Shown: positions 52,205 to 60,450 of the stretch, one piece after another | Numbering within the stretch: the first letter of the stretch is position 1 | How the letters are laid out: every line of letters starts with the position of its first letter | DNA from: Streptomyces venezuelae ATCC 10712 | GTDB taxonomy: Bacteria > Actinomycetota > Actinomycetes > Streptomycetales > Streptomycetaceae | Reading direction: 5' to 3' | Length of the DNA stretch: 64,000 nucleotides | Assembly (NCBI RefSeq): GCF_008639165.1 | Contig: NZ_CP029197.1 | Coordinates: 1,984,001 to 2,048,000, forward strand | Position numbers and translations under genes: made by a program | Notes under the pieces: generated by a model | What the model was told of the DNA's origin: nothing | Database searches by the model: none | Seen by the model: only the letters and a program-made list of their open reading frames with translations

Positions 52205-53481
52205 GTGTCCTCCCCCGTACGGGACGTCACGGGCAGTATCGCCTGCACCCGGAAGCCGCCGCCGTACCGGGGTGCCGCGGTCAGGGTGCCGCCGAGCGCG
52301 CCGACCCGCTCGCGCATGCCGAGCAGGCCGTGGCCGCTGTGCGGCGGGGGTTCGGCGGGGGCGGCGGGCGCGGCGCCGTTGTCGAGGACGGTGATCTCGA
52401 CCGTACGGCCCACCCGGACGACGCTCACCTCGGCCTCGGCGTCCGGTCCCGCGTGCTTGCGCACGTTGGTCAGGGCCTCCTGCACGATCCGGTACGCGGC
52501 CAGGTCCACGGTCGCGGGCAGCGGCGGGTCGCCGTCGGCGCGGGCCAGGGCGACCGGGAGCCCGGCCTTGCGGAAGCTGTCGAGGAGGCCGTCGAGGACG
52601 GCGAGACCGGGCGCCGGCTCGGTGGGGGCCTCGGGGTCGCCGTACTGGCGCAGCAGGCCGACGGTGGCGCGCAGCTCGTCGAGCGCGGACCGGCTCGCCT
52701 CCCGCACGTGCGCGAGGGCTTCCTTGGCCTGGTCGGGGCGCTTGTCCATGACGTGGGCGGCGACCCCGGCCTGGACGTTCACCAGGGCGATGTGGTGGGC
52801 GACGACGTCGTGGAGGTCGCGGGCGATCCGCAGCCGCTCCTCCGCGACCCGGCGGCCCGCCTCCTCCTCGCGGGTGCGTTCGGCCCGTTCGGCGCGTTCC
52901 CTGATGGCGTCGACGAAGGCCCGGCGGCTGCGGACGGCGTCGCCCGCCGCGGCGGCCATGCCGGTCCACGCGATGATGCCGATGTTCTCCTGGGCGTACC
53001 AGGGGGTCGGGCCGAAGGCCATGGCGGCGGCGGTCAGCAGCACCGTGGTGACCAGGCCGACCCGCCAGGTGGTGGGCCGGTCGGTGCGGGAGGCGACCGT
53101 GTAGAGCGCGACGACGGCGCTCATCGCGATGGTGGCGGGGCGGGTGTCGTTGACCAGCTCGGCGAAGCTGACCGCCCCCGTGAAGCAGAGCACCCGGAAG
53201 GGGTAGCGCCGGCGCAGCACCAGGGCGGCGGCCCCGGCGACCATGAGCAGCACGCTCGACACCTCGGGCACGTGCTCGCCGAAGCGCGGCCCGTCGCCCC
53301 TCCCGTGCGGGTCGGTGAAGGACCCGGCGATCATGCAGACGAGCACGCCGAAGGCGAGCGTGGCGTCGAACGCGAGGGGATGGGCGCGGAACCGGTCGCG
53401 CAGACGGGTGAAGACGGTGCCGGTGGCGGGTCCGGCGGCGGCGGAGGTGGCAGGGCCGGTGGCGGGTCCGGTGGGGGTCAC
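52201..53481 (-). CDS. HPK7-family sensor histidine kinase
   Basis: A 426-residue kinase with four to five membrane helices in the first 170 residues, a linker coiled coil, the phosphorylation helix LRIARDLHDVVAHHIALV and an ATPase domain with YRIVQEALTNVRKHA, VLDNGAAP and GHGLLGMRERV. GTG 53481 is chosen because TACCGT stands eight bases before it, directly after the terminator at 53521-53562, implying a leaderless message; TTG 53490 is the alternative. Confidence 0.9.
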   Translation of the reverse strand: MTPTGPATGPATSAAAGPATGTVFTRLRDRFRAHPLAFDATLAFGVLVCMIAGSFTDPHGRGDGPRFGEHVPEVSSVLLMVAGAAALVLRRRYPFRVLCFTGAVSFAELVNDTRPATIAMSAVVALYTVASRTDRPTTWRVGLVTTVLLTAAAMAFGPTPWYAQENIGIIAWTGMAAAAGDAVRSRRAFVDAIRERAERAERTREEEAGRRVAEERLRIARDLHDVVAHHIALVNVQAGVAAHVMDKRPDQAKEALAHVREASRSALDELRATVGLLRQYGDPEAPTEPAPGLAVLDGLLDSFRKAGLPVALARADGDPPLPATVDLAAYRIVQEALTNVRKHAGPDAEAEVSVVRVGRTVEITVLDNGAAPAAPAEPPPHSGHGLLGMRERVGALGGTLTAAPRYGGGFRVQAILPVTSRTGEDT

Positions 53482-53520
53482 GGGGACCAACGGTACGGGC
53501 CGGCCCAGCGTGCCGGGAAC

Positions 53521-53562
53521 GCACGAGGTCCCGCCGCCCCGGAGGGCGGCGGGACCTCGTGC
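53521..53562 (-). terminator. Terminator after pspAA
   Basis: Perfect 19-bp stem (53521-53539 with 53544-53562), loop CGGA, 18 bases after the pspAA stop and about 40 bp before the kinase start. Confidence 0.93.
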
Positions 53563-53579
53563 CGCGTGGCGCGTGGGTG

Positions 53580-53858
53580 TCAGCCGGGGATGAGGCCGTC
53601 GTCCGAGAGCATCTCCCTGACCTCGTCCAGGCTCGCGTCCGGAGCGGGCAGGATCAGCTCCGAGGGTTCGAGCGCGTCGTCCGGCAGGGGCGCCCCGAGC
53701 CGCCGGACCGCTTCCAGGAGGGCGTTCAGCGTGCGCCGGAAGCCGTCCTCGTCCCCCGAGTCCATCTCTTCGAGCAGCTCGTCGTCGAGCTTGTTCAGCT
53801 CGACGAGGTGGCTGTCGGCCAGCTTCCACTGGCCCTCCCCCATGATCCGTACGATCAT
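53580..53858 (-). CDS. PspA-associated protein PspAA
   Basis: A 92-residue acidic protein starting MIVRIMGEGQW, with a central Leu/Glu-rich helix (LNKLDDELLEEMDSGDEDGF), matching the PspAA family found beside actinobacterial and archaeal pspA. It probably binds PspA or the membrane-stress machinery. It follows pspA by 42 bp on the same strand. Confidence 0.85.
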   Translation of the reverse strand: MIVRIMGEGQWKLADSHLVELNKLDDELLEEMDSGDEDGFRRTLNALLEAVRRLGAPLPDDALEPSELILPAPDASLDEVREMLSDDGLIPG

Positions 53859-53900
53859 GACGCGTCCTGTCTGTTCGCGAGCGGCCGCCCCGAGCGGCGG

Positions 53901-54704
53901 CTACTTCTCGAAGCGCGGGTGGGACTGCTGCTGCTGCTGCGAGGTGTCCTGCGGCGCGGCCGCGCCGCCGCCCTCGATCGCCTGCTGCTGCGCCGACGGA
54001 CCGCCCGCCAGCTCCGCCTTCATCCGCTGGAGCTCCAGCTCGACGTCCGTACCGCCGGAGAGCCGGTCGAGCTCCGCCTGGATGTCGTCCTTCGCGAGCC
54101 CGGACTGGTCGTCCAGGGCGCCCGAGGCGAGCAGCTCGTCGATCGCGCCCGCGCGCGCCTGGAGCTGGGCGGTCTTGTCCTCGGCCCGCTGGATCGCGAG
54201 GCCGACGTCGCTCATCTCCTCCGAGATGCCGGAGAAGGACTCGGCGATCCGGGTCTGCGCCTGGGCCGCCGTGTAGGTCGCCTTGATGGTCTCCTTCTTG
54301 GTGCGGAAGGCGTCCACCTTGGCCTGCAGACGCTGTGCGGCGAGGGTGAGCTTCTCCTCCTCGCCCTGCAGCGTCTGGTGCTGCACCTCCAGGTCGCTGA
54401 CCTGCTGCTGGAGCGCGGCGCGGCGGGACAGCGCCTCGCGCGCCAGGTCCTCCCGGCCGAGCGCCAGCGCCTTGCGGCCCTGGTCCTCCAGCTTGGCGGA
54501 CTGGCCCTGCAGCTGGTTCAGCTGGAGTTCGAGCCGCTTGCGGGAGGTGGCGACGTCGGCGACGCCCCGTCGCACCTTCTGCAGCAGCTCCAGCTGCTTC
54601 TGGTAGGAGTAGTCGAGCGTCTCGCGCGGATCCTCGGCCCGGTCAAGGGCCTTGTTCGCCTTCGCGCGGAAGATCATCCCCATACGCTTCATGACACCGC
54701 TCAT
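53901..54704 (-). CDS. pspA: PspA/IM30 (ESCRT-III-like) membrane-stress protein
   Basis: A 267-residue protein almost wholly alpha-helical: an amphipathic N-terminus (MSGVMKRMGMIFRAKANKALDRAED), long coiled coils (about 30-215) and a Gln-rich tail (SQQQQQSHPRF). The family polymerises on damaged membranes and protects the proton gradient. ATG 54704 matches the start of Streptomyces PspA as I remember it, although the ribosome site is weak. First gene of the pspA-pspAA unit; the two-component system downstream is separated by a strong terminator. Confidence 0.95.
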   Translation of the reverse strand: MSGVMKRMGMIFRAKANKALDRAEDPRETLDYSYQKQLELLQKVRRGVADVATSRKRLELQLNQLQGQSAKLEDQGRKALALGREDLAREALSRRAALQQQVSDLEVQHQTLQGEEEKLTLAAQRLQAKVDAFRTKKETIKATYTAAQAQTRIAESFSGISEEMSDVGLAIQRAEDKTAQLQARAGAIDELLASGALDDQSGLAKDDIQAELDRLSGGTDVELELQRMKAELAGGPSAQQQAIEGGGAAAPQDTSQQQQQSHPRFEK

Positions 54705-54976
54705 GGGCTTCGCGCGCCCCCTTCTGACGGACTTCGGCTCCAGCTCTTCGACAGGATCCACAGTACGGGCCCTGTCTCCATTACCGCACTGTTCGGAGCG
54801 CGATGCGCTCCTCCCCAAGGACGAGTGCCCCCGGCTTTTCCTCCCGCGCAGGGAGTAGATGGATCTCGGGGACGACCGCGTCCTTCCGCGTACGTACCGC
54901 CGTAGACGCACTCCGTTAGCGGATCGTTCCCGCCCGGCATGGGGTTCATGCCCCGCACCCCGTACCCTTGGGTTTT
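54705..54976. promoter_or_regulatory. Divergent promoter region, pspA/DUF3043
   Basis: 272 bp without a gene. The pspA side around 54770-54860 is less GC-rich; on the plus side TACCCT (54963-54968) lies eight bases before the DUF3043 GTG. No paired operator recognised. Confidence 0.5.
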
Positions 54977-55582
54977 GTGTTCCGTAGCCGTTCGAAGGAC
55001 GAGAAGGCCCCCACCGACAAGGTGACGGCGGACCTCTCCACCAAGCAGCCCCGCGACCCCGAGGCCCCCAAGGGCCGCCCGACCCCGAAGCGGAGCGAGG
55101 CGCAGACCCAGCGCCGTCGCGCCGCGACGGTGCCGACCGACCGCAAGGAGGCCGCCAAGCGCCAGCGCGAGGCACGCCGCTCGGACCTGGCCCGTCAGCG
55201 CGAGGCGCTGGCCAGCGGCGACGAGCGTTACCTGCCCGCCCGCGACAAGGGTCCGGTCCGCCGCTTCGTGCGCGACTTCGTCGACTCGCGGTTCGCGATC
55301 GCCGAGTTCTTCCTGCCGATGGCCGTGGTGATCCTCGTGCTGTCGCTGTTCGGCAACGCCAACCGGGGCCTGCAGAACATCTCGCTGCTGCTGTGGCTCG
55401 GTGTGATCATCCTGATCGTCATCGACTCCATCGGCATCTGGATCCGGCTCCGCAAGCAGCTCAACGAGCGCTTCCCGAACGAGTCGAAGCGCGGCGCCAT
55501 CGCCTACGGCCTGATGCGGACGCTCCAGATGCGCCGACTGCGACTGCCGAAGCCGCAGGTCAAGCGCGGAGAGCGGCCCTGA
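54977..55582 (+). CDS. DUF3043 membrane protein
   Basis: A 201-residue protein. The first 85 residues are highly basic with KRSEAQTQRRRA and RKEAAKRQREARR, then GPVRRFVRDFVDSRF leads into two membrane helices (about 105-125 and 132-152) and a basic tail. Typical DUF3043; function unknown, present next to Fe-S and cob genes also in mycobacteria (Rv2206, from memory). GTG 54977 is used: TACCCT eight bases upstream suggests a leaderless message. Confidence 0.85.
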   Translation: MFRSRSKDEKAPTDKVTADLSTKQPRDPEAPKGRPTPKRSEAQTQRRRAATVPTDRKEAAKRQREARRSDLARQREALASGDERYLPARDKGPVRRFVRDFVDSRFAIAEFFLPMAVVILVLSLFGNANRGLQNISLLLWLGVIILIVIDSIGIWIRLRKQLNERFPNESKRGAIAYGLMRTLQMRRLRLPKPQVKRGERP

Positions 55583-56424
55583 GCGCCGACAGCTCGGAGC
55601 CCGTCGAGCGCGCCTTCGGCGCGGCGACCTCGGAATCGGGGGGCCCGGTGCTCCCCGCCGTCGCGCAGTGGCCCGCCGGCTCCGGCGGGCTGCGTGACAC
55701 CATCCGGCAGGAGATCGTCGCCCGCCAGCTCGACGAGCAGATATCCAGCCGCTACCCCGTGGGGCAGCGGCTGCGCATCCTCGACGCCGGCATGGGACAG
55801 GGCACCCAGGCCCTGCGACTGGCCCGCGCGGGACACACCGTGACCGGCCTGGAGGCCGATCCCGACCTTCTGAAGACGGCCCGGGAGTCGCTGGCGACCG
55901 AGCCCGCCGGAATCCGCGAGCGGGTCCGGCTGATCGAGGGCGACGGCCGCGAGACCGGGGTGCACTTCCTCCCCGGCAGCTTCGACGTGGTCCTCTGCCA
56001 CGGCGTCCTCATGTACGCGGACGAGCCCGACGCGCTCCTCGCCGGCCTGGCCCGGATGCTGGCCCCCGGCGGCCTCCTCTCCCTCGTCGTGCGCAACGCC
56101 GAAGCCCTCGCCATGCGGCCGGGGCTCGCCGGGGACTGGACCGGTGCGCTGCACGGCTTCGACTCGGACGTCTACACCGACGACAACGGCGTGAAGGTGC
56201 GGGCCGACCGCCTGGACGCGCTGACGGCGACGCTCGCCGGGATCGCGGCGCCGCTGCACGCCTGGTACGGCGTACGCGTCTTCACCGACGGCGTCCCCGC
56301 CGAGGCGGGCCTGCCGGCCGCCGAGGAACTGGACCGGCTGCTCGCCGCCGAGGACCGGGCCGGCCGGACCGAGCCGTACCGGCGGGTGGCGGCGCTCCTC
56401 CATCTGTGCGGGGTACGGGGCTGA
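55579..56424 (+). CDS. Class I SAM-dependent methyltransferase
   Basis: A 281-residue Rossmann methyltransferase: motif I LRILDAGMGQGTQALRLA (about 65), VTGLEADPDLL, FDVVLCHGVLMY and LAPGGLLSLVVRN. These are typical of small-molecule or ubiquinone/menaquinone-type methylases; the substrate is unknown. The conserved N-terminus SADSSEPVERAFGAATSESGG extends back to a CTG at 55579 that overlaps the DUF3043 stop (CTGA) and has GGAGAG upstream, so I infer a rare CTG start; GTG 55648 is the conservative alternative. Confidence 0.8.
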   Translation: MSADSSEPVERAFGAATSESGGPVLPAVAQWPAGSGGLRDTIRQEIVARQLDEQISSRYPVGQRLRILDAGMGQGTQALRLARAGHTVTGLEADPDLLKTARESLATEPAGIRERVRLIEGDGRETGVHFLPGSFDVVLCHGVLMYADEPDALLAGLARMLAPGGLLSLVVRNAEALAMRPGLAGDWTGALHGFDSDVYTDDNGVKVRADRLDALTATLAGIAAPLHAWYGVRVFTDGVPAEAGLPAAEELDRLLAAEDRAGRTEPYRRVAALLHLCGVRG

Positions 56425-56552
56425 CGGGCCGCCGCTGACCGCTCCACCGGGCAGGGGGCCGCCGGCCTCCCTGCCGGGTGCCCGGTGGTCGCGCACCCCT
56501 GATCGGGTGCGCTCGCCGGGCCCGGGCCGGGGCGGAATCGGATACTCCGGAC

Positions 56553-57629
56553 ATGGACGTATCCCGTGCCCGTGGCCGTACCCCCCGCCTCGCCCTCCCC
56601 CTCACCGCCGCCGCCTGCGCCGTCGCGCTCGCCGGCGGCTGCACCTCCGCCGGCGGGGACGCGCCCGCGCCCGAGCGCTCCACCCAGGCGGCGGCGCCGC
56701 TCGCCGCCAACGACCTCCAGGACGACTACCAGGCCGTCATCAAGAACGTCCTGCCGTCCGTCGTCCAGATCGACGCCGCCGAAAGCCTCGGCTCCGGGGT
56801 CGTCTACGACGACAAGGGCCACATCGTCACCAACGCGCACGTCGTCGGCCAGGAGAAGTCCTTCAAGGTCACCGCCGCCACGGGCGGGCAGCCGGTCACC
56901 GCGCGGCTCGTCTCCTCGTACCCCGAGCAGGACCTCGCGGTCATCAAACTGGAGTCGCTGCCCCAGGGACTCAAACCCGCGAAGTTCGGCGACTCCGGGG
57001 CGGTCGACATGGGGCAGATCGTCCTCGCCATGGGCTCCCCGCTCGGCCTGTCCGGCAGCGTGACCCAGGGCATCGTCTCGGCCACCGGCCGCACCGTCAG
57101 CGAGGGCCGGACCGGCGGCGGCACCGGCGCGACGATCGCGAACATGGTCCAGACCTCGGCCGCGATCAATCCCGGAAACAGCGGGGGCGCGCTCGTGAAC
57201 CTCGACAGCGAGGTCGTCGGCATCCCCACGCTCGCGGCCACCGACCCGGGGATGGGCGGCAGCTCCGCGCCCGGCATCGGGTTCGCGATCCCCGCCTCGA
57301 TGGTGCGGACCGTCGCCGACCAGATCATCAAGGACGGCAAGGTGACGGACTCCGGCCGCGCCGCGCTCAACATCACCGGCCGCACGGTCCTCGACGACGA
57401 CTACGAGCCGGCGGGCGTCGCGGTGGTCGAAGCGCCGGCGAACGGGGCGGCGGGGAAGGCCGGGCTGAAGCCGGGGGACGTGATCACCCGGCTCGGGGAC
57501 ACGGACATCACGACGATCACGTCGCTGTCGGAGGCGCTGGCCGCGCGGAAGCCGGGGGACGTGGTGCCGGTGACGTACACCCGTGGCACGTCGACCCGGA
57601 AGACCGAGGTCACCCTGGGCGAGATGTGA
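56553..57629 (+). CDS. HtrA/DegP-like serine protease with PDZ domain, lipoprotein
   Basis: A 358-residue extracytoplasmic chaperone-protease. Signal peptide ending in lipobox AGGC (Cys about 30). Trypsin-like domain with the triad His in TNAHVV (about 91), Asp in PEQDLAVI (about 127) and Ser in NPGNSGGA (about 210), then one PDZ domain (about 270-355; PANGAAGKAGLKPGDVI). GATACT stands six bases before ATG 56553, a leaderless-type promoter. It would degrade or refold misfolded envelope proteins. Confidence 0.93.
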   Translation: MDVSRARGRTPRLALPLTAAACAVALAGGCTSAGGDAPAPERSTQAAAPLAANDLQDDYQAVIKNVLPSVVQIDAAESLGSGVVYDDKGHIVTNAHVVGQEKSFKVTAATGGQPVTARLVSSYPEQDLAVIKLESLPQGLKPAKFGDSGAVDMGQIVLAMGSPLGLSGSVTQGIVSATGRTVSEGRTGGGTGATIANMVQTSAAINPGNSGGALVNLDSEVVGIPTLAATDPGMGGSSAPGIGFAIPASMVRTVADQIIKDGKVTDSGRAALNITGRTVLDDDYEPAGVAVVEAPANGAAGKAGLKPGDVITRLGDTDITTITSLSEALAARKPGDVVPVTYTRGTSTRKTEVTLGEM

Positions 57630-57644
57630 CCCCGGCACCACCGG

Positions 57645-57674
57645 GTGGGCCCCGCCCCCACGGGCGGGGCCCAC
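57645..57674. terminator. Bidirectional terminator
   Basis: Perfect 13-bp stem (57645-57657 with 57662-57674), loop of four, between the protease and a convergent small gene. Confidence 0.92.
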
Positions 57675-57687
57675 CGCGAGGGAGCGG

Positions 57688-57894
57688 TCAGGACTCGGCG
57701 TTCAGGGGCATCGGGCCGTAGATCTTGGTGCCGTCCTCCGAGAGGGTCACCTGGTCCGCCCCGCCGCCCAGCAGGTCACGCCAGTGCTCTCCGATCCAGC
57801 TCTCGGCGTCGCCCTGGGTGGTGAACTCCTCCGGAGTCACCACCGGCTCGACCTCCGTGCCGTCGGACTTCTCGAACCGCCACGTCCATGCCAT
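57688..57894 (-). CDS. Small conserved hypothetical protein (68 aa)
   Basis: A 68-residue protein starting MAWTWRFEKSDG, with EEFTTQGDAESWIGEHWRDLL and ADQVTLSEDGTKIYGPM: a compact alpha/beta pattern with no known function. AGGAGG lies at ideal distance from ATG 57894, the strongest ribosome site in this area. Convergent with the protease and divergent from cobU. Confidence 0.82.
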   Translation of the reverse strand: MAWTWRFEKSDGTEVEPVVTPEEFTTQGDAESWIGEHWRDLLGGGADQVTLSEDGTKIYGPMPLNAES

Positions 57895-57985
57895 GTCCGC
57901 CTCCTGGCGCTCACCGGATGATCGGTTTCCTGCCCGCAGAGTAGCCGGGCGCGCACGGCTCGCGGTGGCGCGGGAGGATCTGAGG

Positions 57986-59188
57986 GTGGAACTGACTCTG
58001 CTCGGCACCGGCGCCCCGCTCGGACTGCCCCGTCCCGACTGCCCCTGCGCCGTCTGCGCGCTCTCCCGTGGACCACGGGTCCGCGCCGCGACGGCGCTGC
58101 TCGTGGACGGGGCCCTGCTGCTGGATCTGACCCCGGGGGCGGCGCTCGCGGCCGCCCGGTCGGGTCATTCGCTGGTGGGCGTGCGGCAGGTGCTCCTCAC
58201 GCATCCGCACGACGGGCCGGCCGTCGAGGTGCCCGCGGGGCTGCCGAGCGCCGGCCGGGTGCCGGACGGGCGGGAGCTGACGCTGATCTCGGGGCACCGG
58301 GTGCGGGCGGTGCCGATGGACTCGCCGGGCACCGGGTACGAGGTGACCTCGGCCGACGGCGAGACGCTGCTCTATCTGCCGCCGGGCGGCTCCCCCGCCG
58401 GGCTTATGGACGATCACCGGGCGCCGTACGACATGGTGGTCGCCGATGTGACGGGCCGGCCTGACGCGCTGGCCCGGCTGCGGGCGACCGGGGCGGTCGG
58501 CCCGGCGACCGATGTGATCGCCGTGCATCTGGACCACGACGTGCCGACGGGGACCGAGCTTGACCGGCGGCTCGCGGCGGCGGGCGCCCGGGCGGTGCCG
58601 GACGGGACGACGCTGTACGTGGGCGAGTACCACGAGGTGCCGGACGTGCCCCGGCGGACGCTGGTGACCGGCGGGGCCCGGTCGGGGAAGTCCGTGGAGG
58701 CCGAGCGGCGTCTGGAGACCTTCCCCGAGGTGCTGTACGTGGCGACGGGCGGGACCCGGGAGGGCGACCCGGAGTGGGCGGAGCGGGTGGGCCTGCACCG
58801 GGAGCGGCGGCCGGGCTCCTGGCGTACCGCCGAGACCTGTGATCTCGTACCGCTGCTCGAAGAGGACGGGCCGGCGCTGCTGGTGGACTGTCTGTCGTTG
58901 TGGCTGACGGACGCCATGGACCGGGTGGGTGCCTGGGACGACGAGAGGTGGGCGGACGGCGGGCAGGCGGCGCTGCGCGAGCGGACCGCCGAGCTGGTGG
59001 CCGCGGTGCGCGCGACCCGCCGTACGGTCGTGGCGGTGACGAACGAGGTCGGCTCGGGGGTGGTGCCGGCGACGGCGGCGGGCCGCCGCTTCCGGGACGA
59101 GCTGGGCCGGCTGAACGCGGCCTTCGCCGACGAGTGCGAGGAGGTCCTCCTCGTGGTCGCCGGTCAGGCCCTGGTGCTGCGCGGGTAG
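57986..59188 (+). CDS. cobU: Adenosylcobinamide kinase/guanylyltransferase (CobU) fused to a metallo-beta-lactamase-like domain
   Basis: A 400-residue fusion. Residues about 225-400 are CobU, which phosphorylates adenosylcobinamide and adds GMP: P-loop TLVTGGARSGKS (about 227), WRTAETCDL, LLVDCLSLWLTD and VTNEVGSGVVP. Residues 1-215 have a metallo-beta-lactamase fold (VELTLLGTGAPLGLPRPDCPCAVC, LLLDLTPG, VLLTHPHDGPAVEVP) resembling PhnP/RNase Z-type hydrolases, but the HxHxDH metal motif is reduced to HPHDG, so catalysis is doubtful. GTG 57986 follows GGGAGG. cobT begins 57 bp downstream. Confidence 0.92.
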   Translation: MELTLLGTGAPLGLPRPDCPCAVCALSRGPRVRAATALLVDGALLLDLTPGAALAAARSGHSLVGVRQVLLTHPHDGPAVEVPAGLPSAGRVPDGRELTLISGHRVRAVPMDSPGTGYEVTSADGETLLYLPPGGSPAGLMDDHRAPYDMVVADVTGRPDALARLRATGAVGPATDVIAVHLDHDVPTGTELDRRLAAAGARAVPDGTTLYVGEYHEVPDVPRRTLVTGGARSGKSVEAERRLETFPEVLYVATGGTREGDPEWAERVGLHRERRPGSWRTAETCDLVPLLEEDGPALLVDCLSLWLTDAMDRVGAWDDERWADGGQAALRERTAELVAAVRATRRTVVAVTNEVGSGVVPATAAGRRFRDELGRLNAAFADECEEVLLVVAGQALVLRG

Positions 59189-59244
59189 GGTGCGGTCACC
59201 GATGTCACCGATGGCCCTCGCTGATTTTTCCCAAGGCGGAACCC

Positions 59245-60339
59245 GTGAACCTGGACGACTTCTCCGATCTGATCGAGCGCCCCGACGGGGGGATCCGGCG
59301 GGACGCCGAGGAGCGCCGTGAGCGGCTGACCGTGCCGCCGGGCGCGCTCGGCAGGCTCGACGAGCTCGGCGAGTGGCTCTCGGCCGCCCAGGCCTCGGTC
59401 AAGGTGCGGGCGATCGAGCAGCCGAAGGTGGTGCTGTTCGCGGGCGACCACGGGGTGGCCTCGCTCGACGTGTCGGGCCGTCCTGCGGGCACCGCGCACG
59501 AGCTGGTGCGCGCGGTCCTGGACGGGGCGAGCCCGGTCGCGGTGCTGGCCCGGTCCACGGACGTGCCGGTACGGGTGGTGGACGCGGGTCTGGACTGCGA
59601 CCCGGAGCTGCTGCCGGCCGAGGTGGTGCGCCATCGGGTGCGGCGCGGCAGCGGCCGGATCGACGTGGAGGACGCGCTGACGGTCGAGGAGACCGAGGCG
59701 GCGGTCCGGCTCGGGATCGCGATCGCCGACGAGGAGGCGGACTCGGGCACCGATCTGGTGGTGCTGGGGGATCTCAGCGTCGGCGGGACGACTCCGGCGG
59801 CCACGCTGATCGCGGCGCTCTGCGGGACGGACGCGTCGGTGGTGACGGGCCGGGGCGGCGCGGGGATCGACGACCTGGCGTGGATGCGCAAGTGCGCGGC
59901 GATCCGGGACGCGCTGCGGCGGGCCCGGCCGGTCCTCGGGGACCAGCTGGAGCTGCTCGCGGCGGTCGGCGGGGCGGACCTGGCGGCGATGACCGGGTTC
60001 CTGTTGCAGGCGTCGGTGCGGCGGATGCCGGTGATCCTGGACGGTGTGGTGGGCGCGGCCTGCGCGCTGGTGGCGCAGCGGGCGGCGTTCCGGGCGCCGG
60101 ACTGGTGGCTTGCGGGGCAGGTGAGCGGGGAGCCGGCGCAGGCGAAGGCGCTGGACCGGATGGCGCTCAACCCTCTGCTCGACCACGGCGTCCATGTGGG
60201 TGAGGGAACCGGGGCATTGCTCGCGCTTCCCCTCGTCAGGGCCGCGGCGGCGTTCGCGGCGGAGCTCCCCGAGCGTCCGGATCCGACCACTCCGGACGCC
60301 GAGGGCGACTCCGGGGTCCACGGGACGCCCGGGGTCTGA
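59245..60339 (+). CDS. cobT: Nicotinate-nucleotide--dimethylbenzimidazole phosphoribosyltransferase
   Basis: A 364-residue enzyme that makes alpha-ribazole phosphate for the lower ligand of cobalamin. Landmarks: VLFAGDHGVA (about 68), GDLSVGGTTPAATLIAALCG (about 175), GRGGAGIDD and the catalytic Glu in HVGEGTGALLALP (about 320). GTG 59245 follows AAGGCGGA. Co-directional with cobU, and a terminator follows. Confidence 0.95.
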   Translation: MNLDDFSDLIERPDGGIRRDAEERRERLTVPPGALGRLDELGEWLSAAQASVKVRAIEQPKVVLFAGDHGVASLDVSGRPAGTAHELVRAVLDGASPVAVLARSTDVPVRVVDAGLDCDPELLPAEVVRHRVRRGSGRIDVEDALTVEETEAAVRLGIAIADEEADSGTDLVVLGDLSVGGTTPAATLIAALCGTDASVVTGRGGAGIDDLAWMRKCAAIRDALRRARPVLGDQLELLAAVGGADLAAMTGFLLQASVRRMPVILDGVVGAACALVAQRAAFRAPDWWLAGQVSGEPAQAKALDRMALNPLLDHGVHVGEGTGALLALPLVRAAAAFAAELPERPDPTTPDAEGDSGVHGTPGV

Positions 60340-60362
60340 CGGGCGGGAGCGGGACGGACTCA

Positions 60363-60415
60363 GCGACTCCGGAGGCGGTCGCACGCCACGCGCGTGCGGC
60401 CGCCTCCGGCGTCGC
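60363..60415 (+). terminator. Terminator after cobT
   Basis: 18-bp stem (60369-60386 with 60392-60409) with one G-U pair, extended by five more pairs beyond a mismatch to 60363/60415. Confidence 0.9.
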
Positions 60416-60450
60416 CGCACGACAAGCGATGCCCCATATGATCGCTTTTC

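Noticed and set aside
57895..57985. Cobalamin riboswitch upstream of cobU
   Set aside because: The gap is only 91 bp, with no B12-box or related fold; the same holds before cobS.
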